Assembly: GCF_042677205.1 (NCBI RefSeq)
Contig: NZ_JBHTIU010000098.1
Location: 24,324 to 88,323, forward strand
Origin: Paenibacillus_L residui
GTDB lineage: Bacteria; Bacillota; Bacilli; Paenibacillales; NBRC-103111
Direction of reading: 5' to 3'
Length of the DNA stretch: 64,000 nucleotides
The notes beneath the pieces are model-generated. The model had not been told where the DNA came from. It ran no database searches and was given only the letters and a program-made list of their open reading frames with translations. A program made the translations under genes and the position numbers. Every line of letters starts with the position of its first letter. Within the stretch, counting starts at the first letter, position 1. Shown in pieces: positions 9,102-18,941 of the stretch.

Positions 9102-9306
9102 CTAGACTTGACTTTTATTAAATAGTCTATCCAATTTCAAGTAATCTAACATGTACTTTGCAAGTGTTATGACTGAAAAAATCAACATTAAAATTAATGT
9201 GATGGAAGCGCCGGGTGGTGTACCCAATTCATAAGAAGCGACTAAACCACTTAACATGCCAACAAGCGCAATGACCATTCCATTTAATATGATAAGTGTT
9301 GTTTTT
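9102..9306 (-). pseudogene. C-terminal remnant of a ZnuB/TroC-type metal ABC permease
   Basis: About 67 codons in one open frame ending at TAG 9102-9104, with no start. The reading includes LNGMVIALVGMLSGLVASYE and LGTPPGASITL, the last membrane region of ABC-3 family zinc/manganese permeases. The 5' part is missing; upstream sequence belongs to the operon of the CobN-like gene. The place where it joins suggests a deletion that removed most of a znu-type operon next to the Zur-controlled locus. Confidence 0.7.
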
Positions 9307-9473
9307 CAAAGGCAAATACAATCAAAGTACACGCCTCTTTCTTCATCCGCCTGAATATCATGCCCATCTGGATCAAAAATTCCCGCACTTCCGGAACCGC
9401 CATTGTTTCGTACAACGCGTCCCTTATGCGGGAACTCATCTGATGTAGGCGCTTTGGTTGATTCATCCTCATG
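9306..9473 (-). pseudogene. Uncertain remnant after the methyltransferase gene
   Basis: Two frames overlap here. One (9284-9472) starts at an ATG that overlaps the methyltransferase stop but gives a Met/Arg-rich, unconvincing peptide. Another, without any start codon and ending at 9306-9308, reads RVVRNNGGSGSAGIFDPDG followed by HDI and GVYFDCICL. This resembles the C-terminal strand pattern of carbon-nitrogen hydrolases. It is most likely a fragment of a lost gene left by the deletion that also truncated the znuB-like gene. Confidence 0.3.
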
Positions 9474-10362
9474 AATAAGTAAACATGCTTTGCTCTTCTA
9501 ACTGAATGAGCACTTTGCCGAAGCGCCCTCCTTGTTTGATTGGGATCGTTTTTCCAGGATAAGTTTGATCCAGATAATCTTCAATGATGGCCTGCGTATT
9601 CTCATCTACTGGATAATTGTAAAAGTTAAGCCAATGTAAAACCTCTTGAATGGCTTCCGCACGAGACACAACCCTGGCTTTCATTTCTCGTGTGACGAGT
9701 GAATGAAAGGCGTACCCTTTTAGATAAAGCAGCTGCAGCAAATACATCATCTCGGAGTTTTGATGCTTGTTGTATGAATGGTTTAACAGCGGTAATATTT
9801 CAAGGGTGAGGCTGTGTTCTTTAGGACCTGCCGCTAGGCTGATATAACAAAATTTTCGAGCGCAGCTGATCACTTTCTCCACCATCTCCCAGTCTGTGAT
9901 CGCCGGGCACATTGACACAAAGACAAAATCAAAAGCTTGGTTCCAGCCTAATGTCTTCGTATCCATATCTTCAAAGGCTGCGCGCACGATCTTTACCTTA
10001 CCGTCGGCCCATTTTTGATTGTTGTGCTCCAATAGTTCTGTGAACGGAAGCGACGGCTCAACGGCGGTCACATCTGCTCCTCTTTGTGATAAGGGAATCG
10101 AAAATATTCCAGAGGCCGCTCCGATGTCGAGGACGGAGGCGCCATTAAAATTTACGCCTTGATTTTCCAACCAGCCGATAATACGTGCTGACCGTCTTCT
10201 TCCTTCATCGTTGAATGATTGCTCGTTGTAGTTTTTGGCCGCGATGGCGCCAAAAGTGAATCTCGGCTCGATCCCTGCTGATTTCATCAAGTTTACACCT
10301 GTCGTTTGGTCGTCCTTCCAAGCTTGTTCCCAAGCAGCTTCGTTGCGTAAGATTTCGATCAT
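9469..10362 (-). CDS. SAM-dependent class I methyltransferase
   Basis: A 297-residue methyltransferase. SAM motif I is VLDIGAASGIFSIPLSQRG near residue 97, with the acidic motif II (VTAVEPS) 15 residues on. A C-terminal extension of about 100 residues follows the Rossmann core. RBS AATGAGGTG precedes the ATG at 10362. It lies 59 nt after the CobN-like gene in the Zur-controlled operon, so its substrate may be the metal carrier or tetrapyrrole handled there; that is inference. A cobalamin-pathway precorrin methyltransferase is unlikely because those have a different fold (class III). Confidence 0.8.
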   Translation of the reverse strand: MIEILRNEAAWEQAWKDDQTTGVNLMKSAGIEPRFTFGAIAAKNYNEQSFNDEGRRRSARIIGWLENQGVNFNGASVLDIGAASGIFSIPLSQRGADVTAVEPSLPFTELLEHNNQKWADGKVKIVRAAFEDMDTKTLGWNQAFDFVFVSMCPAITDWEMVEKVISCARKFCYISLAAGPKEHSLTLEILPLLNHSYNKHQNSEMMYLLQLLYLKGYAFHSLVTREMKARVVSRAEAIQEVLHWLNFYNYPVDENTQAIIEDYLDQTYPGKTIPIKQGGRFGKVLIQLEEQSMFTYS

Positions 10363-10421
10363 CTAGGTAAACACCTCATTTCTTAATTTAAATGGATTTC
10401 AGCTTATGCCTCAAGCTGTTC

Positions 10422-13400
10422 TCATTCCCCTTCCAACTCTCCTTCAAGCTCTAGGTATTTCTGCCGCAGCTGATGCAGAACTTGTTCATCCGGTGTCCAG
10501 TATCCTCGCTGCTCGCTTTCCAGCAATGTTTCGATCATCGCATGGTAAGCCCAACGGTTGTTGTCCTGCAGCTTCCGGCTAAGTGCTTCATCAGCCATAT
10601 AGACGTCATGCAGACGATCGAATACCCAAGGTTCTACTTTTCCAGTCGTGGCTGCAAGTCCCAGTACATACTCGAATCGGCTGGCCATTTCCTTTGCGCC
10701 ATGATAAGGATGCTTCAAGAGATCGTTGATCCATTTCGGGTTCGTTAAGCGAGTCCTTACTCCGCGTGCAATCGCATGTTCGGCAGATTCTGTCTTGATT
10801 TGCTCCCCTGTCGTATCCGTAATATGAATGTCAGCTTTCCGACCTTTCATCACTTCCACAGACTTTGCCAAACCGCCAAAATACTCATAATAGTGGTCCG
10901 AATCCGTTACTTCCCATTCATGACTGCTGCGTATTTGCGACACGATATCCACCGCCAGCATATGAGAACTGTACAATTCTGGCTCCGCCTGTCCTCGTGC
11001 CAGTGCGCTGTATACATGCTGCTGGCTGTCCGTGTATGCCGCGCCAAGTTCAGACTCCTCGTTCCATTGCTTCTTCTCGATCATCTGCGTCACCGTCGTG
11101 CCATACTCGCCTTCTGCCGGGCCGAAGATGCGGGCGCAAGCTAAGTCATGCGCTTGACTTGCCTCATATCCGGCAGCAAGCAGCTCCTCCTCCATGCTTC
11201 GTGTATGAGCCTTGAACCAATTGAGTTCATCAGGTTCATCCAGCTCCGAAACCTTGCGGAATAGGTCATGTAATTCTTCCAGCAAATTCGGAAACAAATC
11301 GCGAAAAACCCCAGTAATATGCACCATGACGTTCAAGCGCGGTCGGCCTAATTCCGTAAGCGGGATCACTTCATATTCTGTACGGAACGTTCCGACTCCC
11401 CCGCCAATGCGAACCCCCATATAATGCAGGATTTGCCCGATGGTTTCCCCTTGTGTGCGCGACGTCTCAATCCCCCAGAGGATGACCGCCGTCGTGTGCG
11501 GGTAGTCCCCGTGCTGCTCGCGATATTGCTGTATGGAGTTTTCGGCGACAATCGCCCCCCGTTCAGCAGCTGTACGGCTGGGCACTAAGCGGGGATCGAA
11601 TTGGTACAGATTGCGTCCGGTCGGCAATATTTCAGGTGTTCGCAGCACGTCACCAGCGAGCTTAGCTGGAACGTACCGGCCTTCCAACGCCCGCATCAGC
11701 CCTTCTGCTTCCTCATTTTGCAATGATCTTAGGTAAGCTTCGTAACCGTACTCGAGCGAAGCTTCCAACTGCTTAAGCCAATCTGGATGTTCACTCTTAT
11801 ACATGTCCGGGATTGCCTTGTTTGACACATAAGCGGTCACTAACGCATTCGCTTCCTCATCGAGCTGGCGCAGCAAGCTCACATGCTTGCCCGAAGTTAG
11901 CGCATCCGCCCGAACGCCTTGACGTTCAGCGAGCAGTCCGCGAATTGAGCGAATATTTCCCCGCTCGTGGCGAAGCACGAATTGCATATGGTTCAAAGCG
12001 ACTTCAGGAGAATAGCTGTCGCCAAGCACATGCAGTCCACTAGGGATGAGCGAACGCTGCATGCGATAGAGCTCCTCCTCCATGTGTTCTACGGTCTCTG
12101 CGGAGAAGTCAAGCGACTTCGCTACCGCCTGCAGCTCTTGTAGAATCGCCTCACATCGTTCCGGCGCGAGCTGCTTCGCTTCACGATATTCGTGCAGCAA
12201 GGCTTCAAGCTCACGCCATTCGCCATACAGCTCAGCTTCAGTAAAAGCCGGCGCCTGATAGCCGATCAATACGGCATGGCTGCGCCGCTTGGCGATCATC
12301 GCTTCGGACGGATTCCCTACGTAATAGTAGTACAAATTTGGCAAATCCCCGAGTAAGTCATCCGGTACACAGTCCCCAGACAGAGCGGCCTCTTTCCCCC
12401 GCTGAAACTCTAAGGTGCCGTGTGTCCCGATATGGACGATGGCATCCGCTTGAAACTGTTCACGAATCCATTGATAAAACGCAGTATATTGATGCGTAGG
12501 TAGTAACGAACGATCGTGCAGTGACTTCTCTGGATCCTCATGGATACCGCGTGAAGGTTGCAGGCCGATAAACACTTGGCCGATCATTAAGCCGGGTATG
12601 AGAAAGGAGCCGTTGTCCGTCATGATGTCACCAGGCGGCTGACCCCAGCGGCTTATCGCTTCTTCTCCCCATGAACGACCGGATAGCTTCTGTGTGAAAT
12701 GGGGATCCGCATAACGGATCAACTGACTCGAAGCTTGAGGATCAGACCATTTTGCGGAATTGACCAGACCGCCCTCTATAAATCTGGCACGCAGCTCCGC
12801 CGCTGACAGTTCCTCGGTATGATATCCTTGCTGCTTCAGCCAGCTCAATAAACGTGCTATCGATTCGAATGTATCCAAGAAGGAACCGCCGAACACCGTT
12901 CCTTCGCCTGGCGGATAATTGTAGCCAATGAGCGCCAGCTTCTTCTCTGCATTGGGCTTGCTCCGCAGGGCAAGCCAGCGGCGGATGCGATCTGTCAAGC
13001 GTTTTGTCCGTTCAGGGATAAGTGCAAGTCGCTTTAGCGGAACGTTTAGCTCGGCGTCTTCTCCTTCTTCCTGCAGTGCCGCTATCGGAAACATCTCCAC
13101 GCTCCCGTCAAGCTCCGGAAGCATGACCTGAACGAGTAGCAACGAAGGCTCAAGTCCACTCGCAGACTGTCTCCATTCTTGTTCCGTTCTACTGTTCAAC
13201 AATAGCGGATGCAGCATCGGCACATCGAGCTGTTCCAGCATCTGCACAGCCCCGTCCTGATTTCCTCCGCCGGGACCAATCCCAAGTCGGAAAGGCAGCA
13301 GGTTCACGATAAGGTCGACTTGGTGACCGTCGCCAAGTAGCAACTCGCGCAGACGGTCGAGCGGAATGTTCATCACTGAAGGAAACGCGATCGGCATGAC

Positions 13401-14120
13401 GTTCACGAAAGCCTCCAATTGTTCCTTAAGCTGCGCAATACATTCTGCGGTATCGAGCGGATTGCTATTCCCAAGATATAAAATCGCGACATTCGGCCGA
13501 CCTTCGTCGTAGCGATTGCTTTGCCGGTAGCTGGCTGCAGACGAGTAAACCGTGCGACTGCTCGGCTCCATAATCGTTAACTCCCGAACATATACCGGCT
13601 CCTTAGGCTCCGGCAACAGATGGCAGCCGCCGTATTCACGGCCTGCCAGACAAAGCAGACCGAGCAAATTGTCAGTACCTCCGCCCCGCCAATATTCGGT
13701 AAATCGAACGTAGTGTTCATAATCCGCATTACCCTCATCCATTCCTTCTAGCGGCAAGGACGTTGCCGCATGTGTATGCCCTTCTTGTCTAGGCAAATTT
13801 GCAAAGGTCAGACTGCCTAGCCTGAGCAGCGAAGCGATCTCAGCGGAGTTGCCGCCAAGCGGAACGATATGAGCCGTCCCTTTGCTTAGCAGGCTACTCA
13901 ACCATTCGACAACGTCCTGGCGGACGCCATGTGCATCGAAGATGACAAGGTCAGCTCCAACAAGCGTGGCTTCCACGTCCTCAAGCTCGTCGATCTTCCG
14001 ATTCCCTAAATCGATGATGGTCAGATGCAGCTGATTTTTCTGATTTTGATCAAGCAATTGATATGCTTCAGACAAATGCGACAACGTCGTTTCCCCGTTT
14101 GTGAGTATGGATAGCTTCAA
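10422..14120 (-). CDS. cobN: CobN/BchH-type large chelatase subunit
   Basis: A 1232-residue protein of the CobN/ChlH family, whose members bind a tetrapyrrole and metal and insert the metal with AAA+ partners. Length is normal for CobN. The hallmark HIGTHGTLEFQRGKE lies near residue 561, followed by GNPSEAMIAKRRSHAVLIGY, and LWGIETSRTQGETIGQIL lies in the second half. The start is taken at the TTG (14120) because GGAAAGGAGG ends 8 nt before it; an ATG at 14147 lacks such a site. It follows the ChlD-like gene directly. Zur control and the absence of cob/cbi genes argue for a metal-acquisition role rather than B12 synthesis. Confidence 0.88.
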   Translation of the reverse strand: MKLSILTNGETTLSHLSEAYQLLDQNQKNQLHLTIIDLGNRKIDELEDVEATLVGADLVIFDAHGVRQDVVEWLSSLLSKGTAHIVPLGGNSAEIASLLRLGSLTFANLPRQEGHTHAATSLPLEGMDEGNADYEHYVRFTEYWRGGGTDNLLGLLCLAGREYGGCHLLPEPKEPVYVRELTIMEPSSRTVYSSAASYRQSNRYDEGRPNVAILYLGNSNPLDTAECIAQLKEQLEAFVNVMPIAFPSVMNIPLDRLRELLLGDGHQVDLIVNLLPFRLGIGPGGGNQDGAVQMLEQLDVPMLHPLLLNSRTEQEWRQSASGLEPSLLLVQVMLPELDGSVEMFPIAALQEEGEDAELNVPLKRLALIPERTKRLTDRIRRWLALRSKPNAEKKLALIGYNYPPGEGTVFGGSFLDTFESIARLLSWLKQQGYHTEELSAAELRARFIEGGLVNSAKWSDPQASSQLIRYADPHFTQKLSGRSWGEEAISRWGQPPGDIMTDNGSFLIPGLMIGQVFIGLQPSRGIHEDPEKSLHDRSLLPTHQYTAFYQWIREQFQADAIVHIGTHGTLEFQRGKEAALSGDCVPDDLLGDLPNLYYYYVGNPSEAMIAKRRSHAVLIGYQAPAFTEAELYGEWRELEALLHEYREAKQLAPERCEAILQELQAVAKSLDFSAETVEHMEEELYRMQRSLIPSGLHVLGDSYSPEVALNHMQFVLRHERGNIRSIRGLLAERQGVRADALTSGKHVSLLRQLDEEANALVTAYVSNKAIPDMYKSEHPDWLKQLEASLEYGYEAYLRSLQNEEAEGLMRALEGRYVPAKLAGDVLRTPEILPTGRNLYQFDPRLVPSRTAAERGAIVAENSIQQYREQHGDYPHTTAVILWGIETSRTQGETIGQILHYMGVRIGGGVGTFRTEYEVIPLTELGRPRLNVMVHITGVFRDLFPNLLEELHDLFRKVSELDEPDELNWFKAHTRSMEEELLAAGYEASQAHDLACARIFGPAEGEYGTTVTQMIEKKQWNEESELGAAYTDSQQHVYSALARGQAEPELYSSHMLAVDIVSQIRSSHEWEVTDSDHYYEYFGGLAKSVEVMKGRKADIHITDTTGEQIKTESAEHAIARGVRTRLTNPKWINDLLKHPYHGAKEMASRFEYVLGLAATTGKVEPWVFDRLHDVYMADEALSRKLQDNNRWAYHAMIETLLESEQRGYWTPDEQVLHQLRQKYLELEGELEGE

Positions 14121-14159
14121 CGCGCCATCCTCCTTTCCGTAATCCATAAATCATTATTT

Positions 14160-16145
14160 TTAGATCAACGTCCGTACAGCTCGTTCGATACTCCCAGCCT
14201 CCAATTGTTCTAACCGGTAATACCGCGCTTGCATCGCTTCCGCCAGCTTGCGGGCATAGCCGAATCGTACTACACCATCCTCCGTATCGATCACAAGTGT
14301 GCGTATGCCAGCCGCTGCGATGCGTTGTGCAGCTTGCAGGCTTTCCTGCCATGGATCACCTGCCGCTTCTGCGCTGACGTTCGCCTTTCCATCGGTCATG
14401 ACGATCATCGCGGGGATGAGTCCACTTCTTCTATTTAACAAAGGGCGGATCGCCATAAGTCCCTTTTCCAGTCCAATACCTAGCGGAGTTTTCCCGCCAG
14501 CTGGCAGCGTCCTCAATTTGCGTTCCGCGAGCTCTACACTGCGTGTCAACCCGAGCAGCAATTCAGCTTGTTGATCGCGAAAGGCAATCAAGCCCACATG
14601 GTCACGCTGCCGGTACGCATCACGAAGTAAAGACAATACCGCACCTTTGACAGCCTTCATTCTCTTATTTGCATTCATCGAACCGCTGGCATCGACGACG
14701 AATAGCAAAGCAGTTCCTGTCTTGTTTTCCCTAACCTTCACACGCACATCACTCGGCTCAATCCATAGCTTTAAGTTCGTGTTATATGAACTTGATTGTT
14801 GCTTACGTATCCGCTGAAAGGGAGCCGCCATACGAAGCGTGGCATCAAACGCAATGTCTCTTAGAGGGCCGCGTGGCATCGCAGCCCGCACATATCGACC
14901 GTTTACCGTTCCTACTGACGCTTGATTTCGTTTCCCAGTTTGCGCTTGTTTCATTGGATGCGGCGAGGTAAAGACGAATGGCTGCACAGCGATTTCCCGT
15001 CCAACGGCTTCCACTACAGCCCGCGCCTCTGAGGAAAGAGATTGTCTACTATCGGCTTCGCCGTTGTGGTCGCCCCCAAGTTGTGCAGGCGAAGCGAATT
15101 GTGACCGGTCAACTTGCTCGCCGTTTGTCGCATTATTCTCCTCTTCCGCTTGGCTTTCCGTATCGCGATGCGATCCTGATGATGGATGATCGCCATTCGA
15201 ATCATGCTTCGTTTGCTCTTGATCCGGCAAGTCTCCAGGCGACTTCCCTCGCGACACTTCCGGTTGAGATGCTGCACGCATCCGGTGCGGCAGCACAAAG
15301 CCCGCCGCTTCTTGCAGATGTTCCTGTGTCGTCTCGCTAAGACCCTCCCAAGCTGTGATCGTACGGACCGCTTCGATCAGCAGGATGTCCGCGCGGTGTC
15401 CCAGACAGCCAGCTTCCTCAGCGATTTCGGCAGCCAAACGTAGCAGCTCTCCATCAATATGTACAGCAGGCAGCCGAGTCCTAGCCGCTGCGATACGTGC
15501 TCTCAATTCCTTCGTTTCCGATTCATAAGCTAGGCGAAACGACTCAGGATCTTGTTCGAAGGCGAGCAAGCGGCTTGCGATTTCCGTTCGCTCCGCAAGG
15601 TCCGCCGAGGTTTCCAGTCGCACATATAGCCCGCAGCGATCAAACATCGCCGGCAGCGGCTTCCTATCGTCCGGACTCATAGCTGCGAACAGGCGGAATG
15701 CTGCACTGTCAAGGCCACTTCTTCGCTCAGAGCTCTTGCGGACATGCCCATGCGCGGGCTCGCCCGCCACATTGTCGCCAGCAGTCAGGACCGCTTTCAT
15801 TAACCTTTCGGGCATGATATGCGCATTGTCTACCGTGACGATGTGCCCGTCTGCAGCTGCAAGCAAGCCGGGTACAAACGTTCGTTTGCCGCTGCGGACA
15901 GCAGCTGCCATATCCCAGTCGCCCCAAAGCCGTTCCTCATCCACGTTCAAAGGAATGTTAATGACGTTAAGTTCCGGCAGAAGCTCTGTAACACCATGGA
16001 TGAGCGTGGACTTCGCCGTTCCTGGTGGGCCTGCCAGCAGCACCCCCTTTAATCCCGGATTTACAGCATGAAGCAGCAGCGCCTTTTGCGCACGTTCTTG
16101 ACCGACTACAGCACAGAACGGATACAAGTGAGGCTTAACTTGCAT
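14160..16145 (-). CDS. ChlD/CobT-like chelatase subunit (AAA+ and VWA)
   Basis: A 661-residue protein. Residues 1-300 are an AAA+ module with an intact Walker A (GPPGTAKS, near residue 38) but a Walker B ending in VDNAH, Asn in place of the catalytic Glu. Residues 310-400 are an acidic, Gln/Ser-rich linker. Residues 475-661 form a von Willebrand A domain with a complete MIDAS (DASGSMN near 483, T in GKTPLG, D in VMTDGK). In chelatases the D subunit is a weak ATPase that bridges the I-subunit ring to the large subunit. It overlaps the ChlI-like gene by 11 nt and is followed by the CobN-like gene, so all three subunits of one chelatase are present. Confidence 0.88.
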   Translation of the reverse strand: MQVKPHLYPFCAVVGQERAQKALLLHAVNPGLKGVLLAGPPGTAKSTLIHGVTELLPELNVINIPLNVDEERLWGDWDMAAAVRSGKRTFVPGLLAAADGHIVTVDNAHIMPERLMKAVLTAGDNVAGEPAHGHVRKSSERRSGLDSAAFRLFAAMSPDDRKPLPAMFDRCGLYVRLETSADLAERTEIASRLLAFEQDPESFRLAYESETKELRARIAAARTRLPAVHIDGELLRLAAEIAEEAGCLGHRADILLIEAVRTITAWEGLSETTQEHLQEAAGFVLPHRMRAASQPEVSRGKSPGDLPDQEQTKHDSNGDHPSSGSHRDTESQAEEENNATNGEQVDRSQFASPAQLGGDHNGEADSRQSLSSEARAVVEAVGREIAVQPFVFTSPHPMKQAQTGKRNQASVGTVNGRYVRAAMPRGPLRDIAFDATLRMAAPFQRIRKQQSSSYNTNLKLWIEPSDVRVKVRENKTGTALLFVVDASGSMNANKRMKAVKGAVLSLLRDAYRQRDHVGLIAFRDQQAELLLGLTRSVELAERKLRTLPAGGKTPLGIGLEKGLMAIRPLLNRRSGLIPAMIVMTDGKANVSAEAAGDPWQESLQAAQRIAAAGIRTLVIDTEDGVVRFGYARKLAEAMQARYYRLEQLEAGSIERAVRTLI

Positions 16146-17073
16146 GGGTGACCTCGGACAGAAGGTCGCCGAGCAGCTCGCGTATCGTCTCGTGGTCATA
16201 TGCTCCCTCTTCGAACGGCCGCTTGCGCATGCGATGCGGCATCACCATCATCGCCGCTTCTACCATATCGTCTGCCGCGATCTGCGTTCTTCCCTGGAAT
16301 GCAGCCATCGCCATGGCGGTTTTCATTAACATGATATCCGCACGATGTCCGTCTACCTTCAGCCGAATGCCGACTGCGGCGGTCCATTTCAGTAACTCCT
16401 CGGACGGTTTGATCTGCTCGAGCAGCTGACGCGCTCGTTCTATCCGTTCCCGAAGCTCTAGTTGTTGCGGCTCATAACGTCTTCGGAATTCGTCTGGATC
16501 TGCTTCGAATGCTAGGCGCCGGCGAATGACCTCCATTCGGCTCTCCACATCTCGTTCCCCATTCACCTCTACTGAAAGCGCGAAGCGATCCAGCAGCTGC
16601 GGCCGCAGCTCCCCTTCCTCCGGGTTCATCGTACCGATCAAGATAAAGCGGCTCGGATGCGAGTAGGAGACGCCTTCTCGCTCAACGGTGTTCACCCCCA
16701 TGGCTGCTGCGTCGAGCAGCGCATCGACGATCGCATCATCGAGTAGATTGATTTCATCCACGTACAAAATATGTCCATGCGCCTTCGCTAACAGTCCCGG
16801 CTCGAACTTTTTCTCTCCTTCTCGAATCGCATGCTCGATATCCAATGTGCCGACGACGCGATCCTCCGTAGCATGTACGGGCAAATTCACGACGCTCAGC
16901 TCCGGCATTAAGTCCGCGATTGCGCGTACGGCCGTCGATTTGGCTGTGCCTTTCTCCCCGCGGATCAAGATGCCGCCGAGCTTCCGATTGACAAGATTAA
17001 GCAGCAGCCCTTTGCGCATCAAGTTCTGTCCGACGATTGCCGCGAATGGATATACGTCTGCTTTCCCCTCCAT
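16135..17073 (-). CDS. ChlI/BchI-like AAA+ chelatase motor subunit
   Basis: A 312-residue AAA+ ATPase. Walker A is GEKGTAKS near residue 40 and Walker B is ILYVDEINLL with an intact Glu. The magnesium-chelatase inserts follow (ATEDRVVGTLDIEHAIREGE, then GTMNPEEGELRPQLLDRFAL as sensor 1 and arginine finger). The start is the ATG at 17073, behind AAAGGAGAGGATC. It is the active motor of the three-subunit chelatase encoded here, by family knowledge. It lies 36 nt after the ABC ATPase gene. Confidence 0.9.
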   Translation of the reverse strand: MEGKADVYPFAAIVGQNLMRKGLLLNLVNRKLGGILIRGEKGTAKSTAVRAIADLMPELSVVNLPVHATEDRVVGTLDIEHAIREGEKKFEPGLLAKAHGHILYVDEINLLDDAIVDALLDAAAMGVNTVEREGVSYSHPSRFILIGTMNPEEGELRPQLLDRFALSVEVNGERDVESRMEVIRRRLAFEADPDEFRRRYEPQQLELRERIERARQLLEQIKPSEELLKWTAAVGIRLKVDGHRADIMLMKTAMAMAAFQGRTQIAADDMVEAAMMVMPHRMRKRPFEEGAYDHETIRELLGDLLSEVTHAS

Positions 17074-17109
17074 GTTGATCCTCTCCTTTGTAAATGTTTT
17101 AGACATTCG

Positions 17110-17937
17110 TTATTTGACTGCTGCGATTGCGGGTTGAGCTGAGAAATCCACCGCTTCAAGCAGCCCTTCGATATGGCAATGCATGCGACCGCTTCGATCA
17201 TCCCTTCCCACGCTCGCTCTTACACCAAATACATCGCGCAACATGCGATCGGTGATGACTTGCTCCGGCGACCCGCTGGCATACATTCCGCCTGCACGCA
17301 TCACCAACAATTCATCGGAGCAAGCTGCAGCATGGTTGAGGTCATGCAGGACCATGACGATCGTGATGCCATATTTGCGATTTAAGTTATGGACTAGCTC
17401 CATAACCTCCCACTGGTGATTGACATCGAGATAGGTCGTCGGTTCATCTAATAAGATGAGCCCCGATTGCTGTGCCAAGGTCATGGCAATCCATACGCGT
17501 TGCCGTTCTCCGCCGGATAAGTTAGACAGCTTTCGCTCCGCAAAGGGAAGCGTTCCGGTCTGAGCCATGGCCCATTCGACAATCTCCTCGTCTTCCTTGC
17601 GCTTTGCGCCCCATACAGGCTGATGAGGAAAACGTCCGTAACTGACCAGCGAACGCACGGACACGTCCGGCAGAGATGCCTGACTTTGCTGAAGCATTGC
17701 CATATGTCGTGCTAACTGCCGACGGGGATAACTATCGAGCAGTCTGCCTTGCAGAAGCACCTTTCCTTGCGCAGGCTTTAATTGTCCGGCGCAAGTTTTG
17801 AGCAAAGTGCTTTTGCCGCTGCCATTCGGACCGATAATGCTGTAAATTTTTCCGGCCTCCACCTGCCAATTCAGCGAATCCAGCACCGTACGGTTGTGAA
17901 GCCTCACGGACACGTCTTCCAAGCGTAACAACGTCAT
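17110..17937 (-). CDS. Fec/BtuD-type ABC transporter ATPase
   Basis: A 275-residue ABC ATPase of the siderophore/corrinoid/heme import class. Walker A is GPNGSGKS (residues 37-44), the signature is LSGGERQRVWIAMTLAQ, and Walker B is LILLDEPTTYLD followed by the switch His (VLHDLNHA). The start ATG overlaps the permease stop by 4 nt (ATGA), with AAGGAGGG upstream. It is the energising subunit of the importer encoded by the first three genes of the Zur operon. Confidence 0.92.
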   Translation of the reverse strand: MTLLRLEDVSVRLHNRTVLDSLNWQVEAGKIYSIIGPNGSGKSTLLKTCAGQLKPAQGKVLLQGRLLDSYPRRQLARHMAMLQQSQASLPDVSVRSLVSYGRFPHQPVWGAKRKEDEEIVEWAMAQTGTLPFAERKLSNLSGGERQRVWIAMTLAQQSGLILLDEPTTYLDVNHQWEVMELVHNLNRKYGITIVMVLHDLNHAAACSDELLVMRAGGMYASGSPEQVITDRMLRDVFGVRASVGRDDRSGRMHCHIEGLLEAVDFSAQPAIAAVK

Positions 17938-18941
17938 CGCGCTTCCCTCCTTAGCAAATATAGAAAGAACGGCGCACCCAAAGCTCCCATCATAATGCCG
18001 ACCGGCAGTTCTAAAGGAGCAAACATCAAGCGGGCGAGTGTATCGCAAAAGGTCACGACGGCCGCTCCAAGCAGCACGGATGCAGGAAGTAAGAACCGAT
18101 AATCACTGCCGATCAGCAAGCGGGCTGAATGCGGAACGATCAGACCGACGAAGCCGAGCAGGCCGACGACGCTGACCGCGCTTGCGGCAAGCAAGGTAGC
18201 GAGCGCCGTCAGGAAGAAGCGAGCTGCTTCCACCGACAAGCCGAGGCCGCGTGCATTGGAATCGCCAAGGGCAAGTATATTCAAATGCGAGCTGCCAATG
18301 AACGCCAGGCTCATGCCAATGAGCGAATAAGGGAGAATGATTTCAAGCTCTGGCCAGCTTTTGGCGGACAAGCCGCCAACCATAAACACGAGGGCACCGT
18401 TCACCCGATCGCTGAAGAAAATTAACAATGCGGAGATGCCGGAGCCGAGAAAGGCGGACACGGCCACGCCTGCAAGTATGAGGCGCACCGGCTGTACACC
18501 GTCCTTCCAGGCAAGCAAATAAATGATGGCGGCAGCTCCGGAAGCGCCAAGAAAAGCGATAGGTGTCAGCATCGACCATAGATGTGGAAATAAAATGAGA
18601 ACGATGATGCCGAATAATCCTGCTCCAGATGACACGCCGATGATGTGCGGATCTGCCAGCGAGTTCCGCATCACGCCTTGCAAGAGTGCACCGGACAGTG
18701 CCAGATTAGCGCCAACGAGCATGCCCACTAACGTGCGAGGCAGCCGAATGTTCCACACAATTTCCTTCATTGGACCGTCATAACCGTGAAAGACATATAA
18801 CCAAATCTCTGACAACGAAATGCGGACTGCTCCGGTACCGATGCTGAATCCAGTAGCGAGGATTGCCGCAGCCGTCAAAGCGACAATGACTAGAACGCCT
18901 TTGGACATCGGAACACGGAAAGCATTAATGACCATTCTCAT
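17934..18941 (-). CDS. FecCD/BtuC-type ABC permease
   Basis: A 335-residue permease with about ten membrane helices. The FecCD patterns are clear: RLPRTLVGMLVGANLALSGA (residues 66-85), QGVMRNSLADPHIIGVSSGA, and near the end GFVGLIVPHSARLLIGSDYR, the loop that contacts the ATPase. The start overlaps the end of the binding-protein gene by 17 nt. Only one permease gene is present, so a homodimer is expected. Confidence 0.92.
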   Translation of the reverse strand: MRMVINAFRVPMSKGVLVIVALTAAAILATGFSIGTGAVRISLSEIWLYVFHGYDGPMKEIVWNIRLPRTLVGMLVGANLALSGALLQGVMRNSLADPHIIGVSSGAGLFGIIVLILFPHLWSMLTPIAFLGASGAAAIIYLLAWKDGVQPVRLILAGVAVSAFLGSGISALLIFFSDRVNGALVFMVGGLSAKSWPELEIILPYSLIGMSLAFIGSSHLNILALGDSNARGLGLSVEAARFFLTALATLLAASAVSVVGLLGFVGLIVPHSARLLIGSDYRFLLPASVLLGAAVVTFCDTLARLMFAPLELPVGIMMGALGAPFFLYLLRREAR

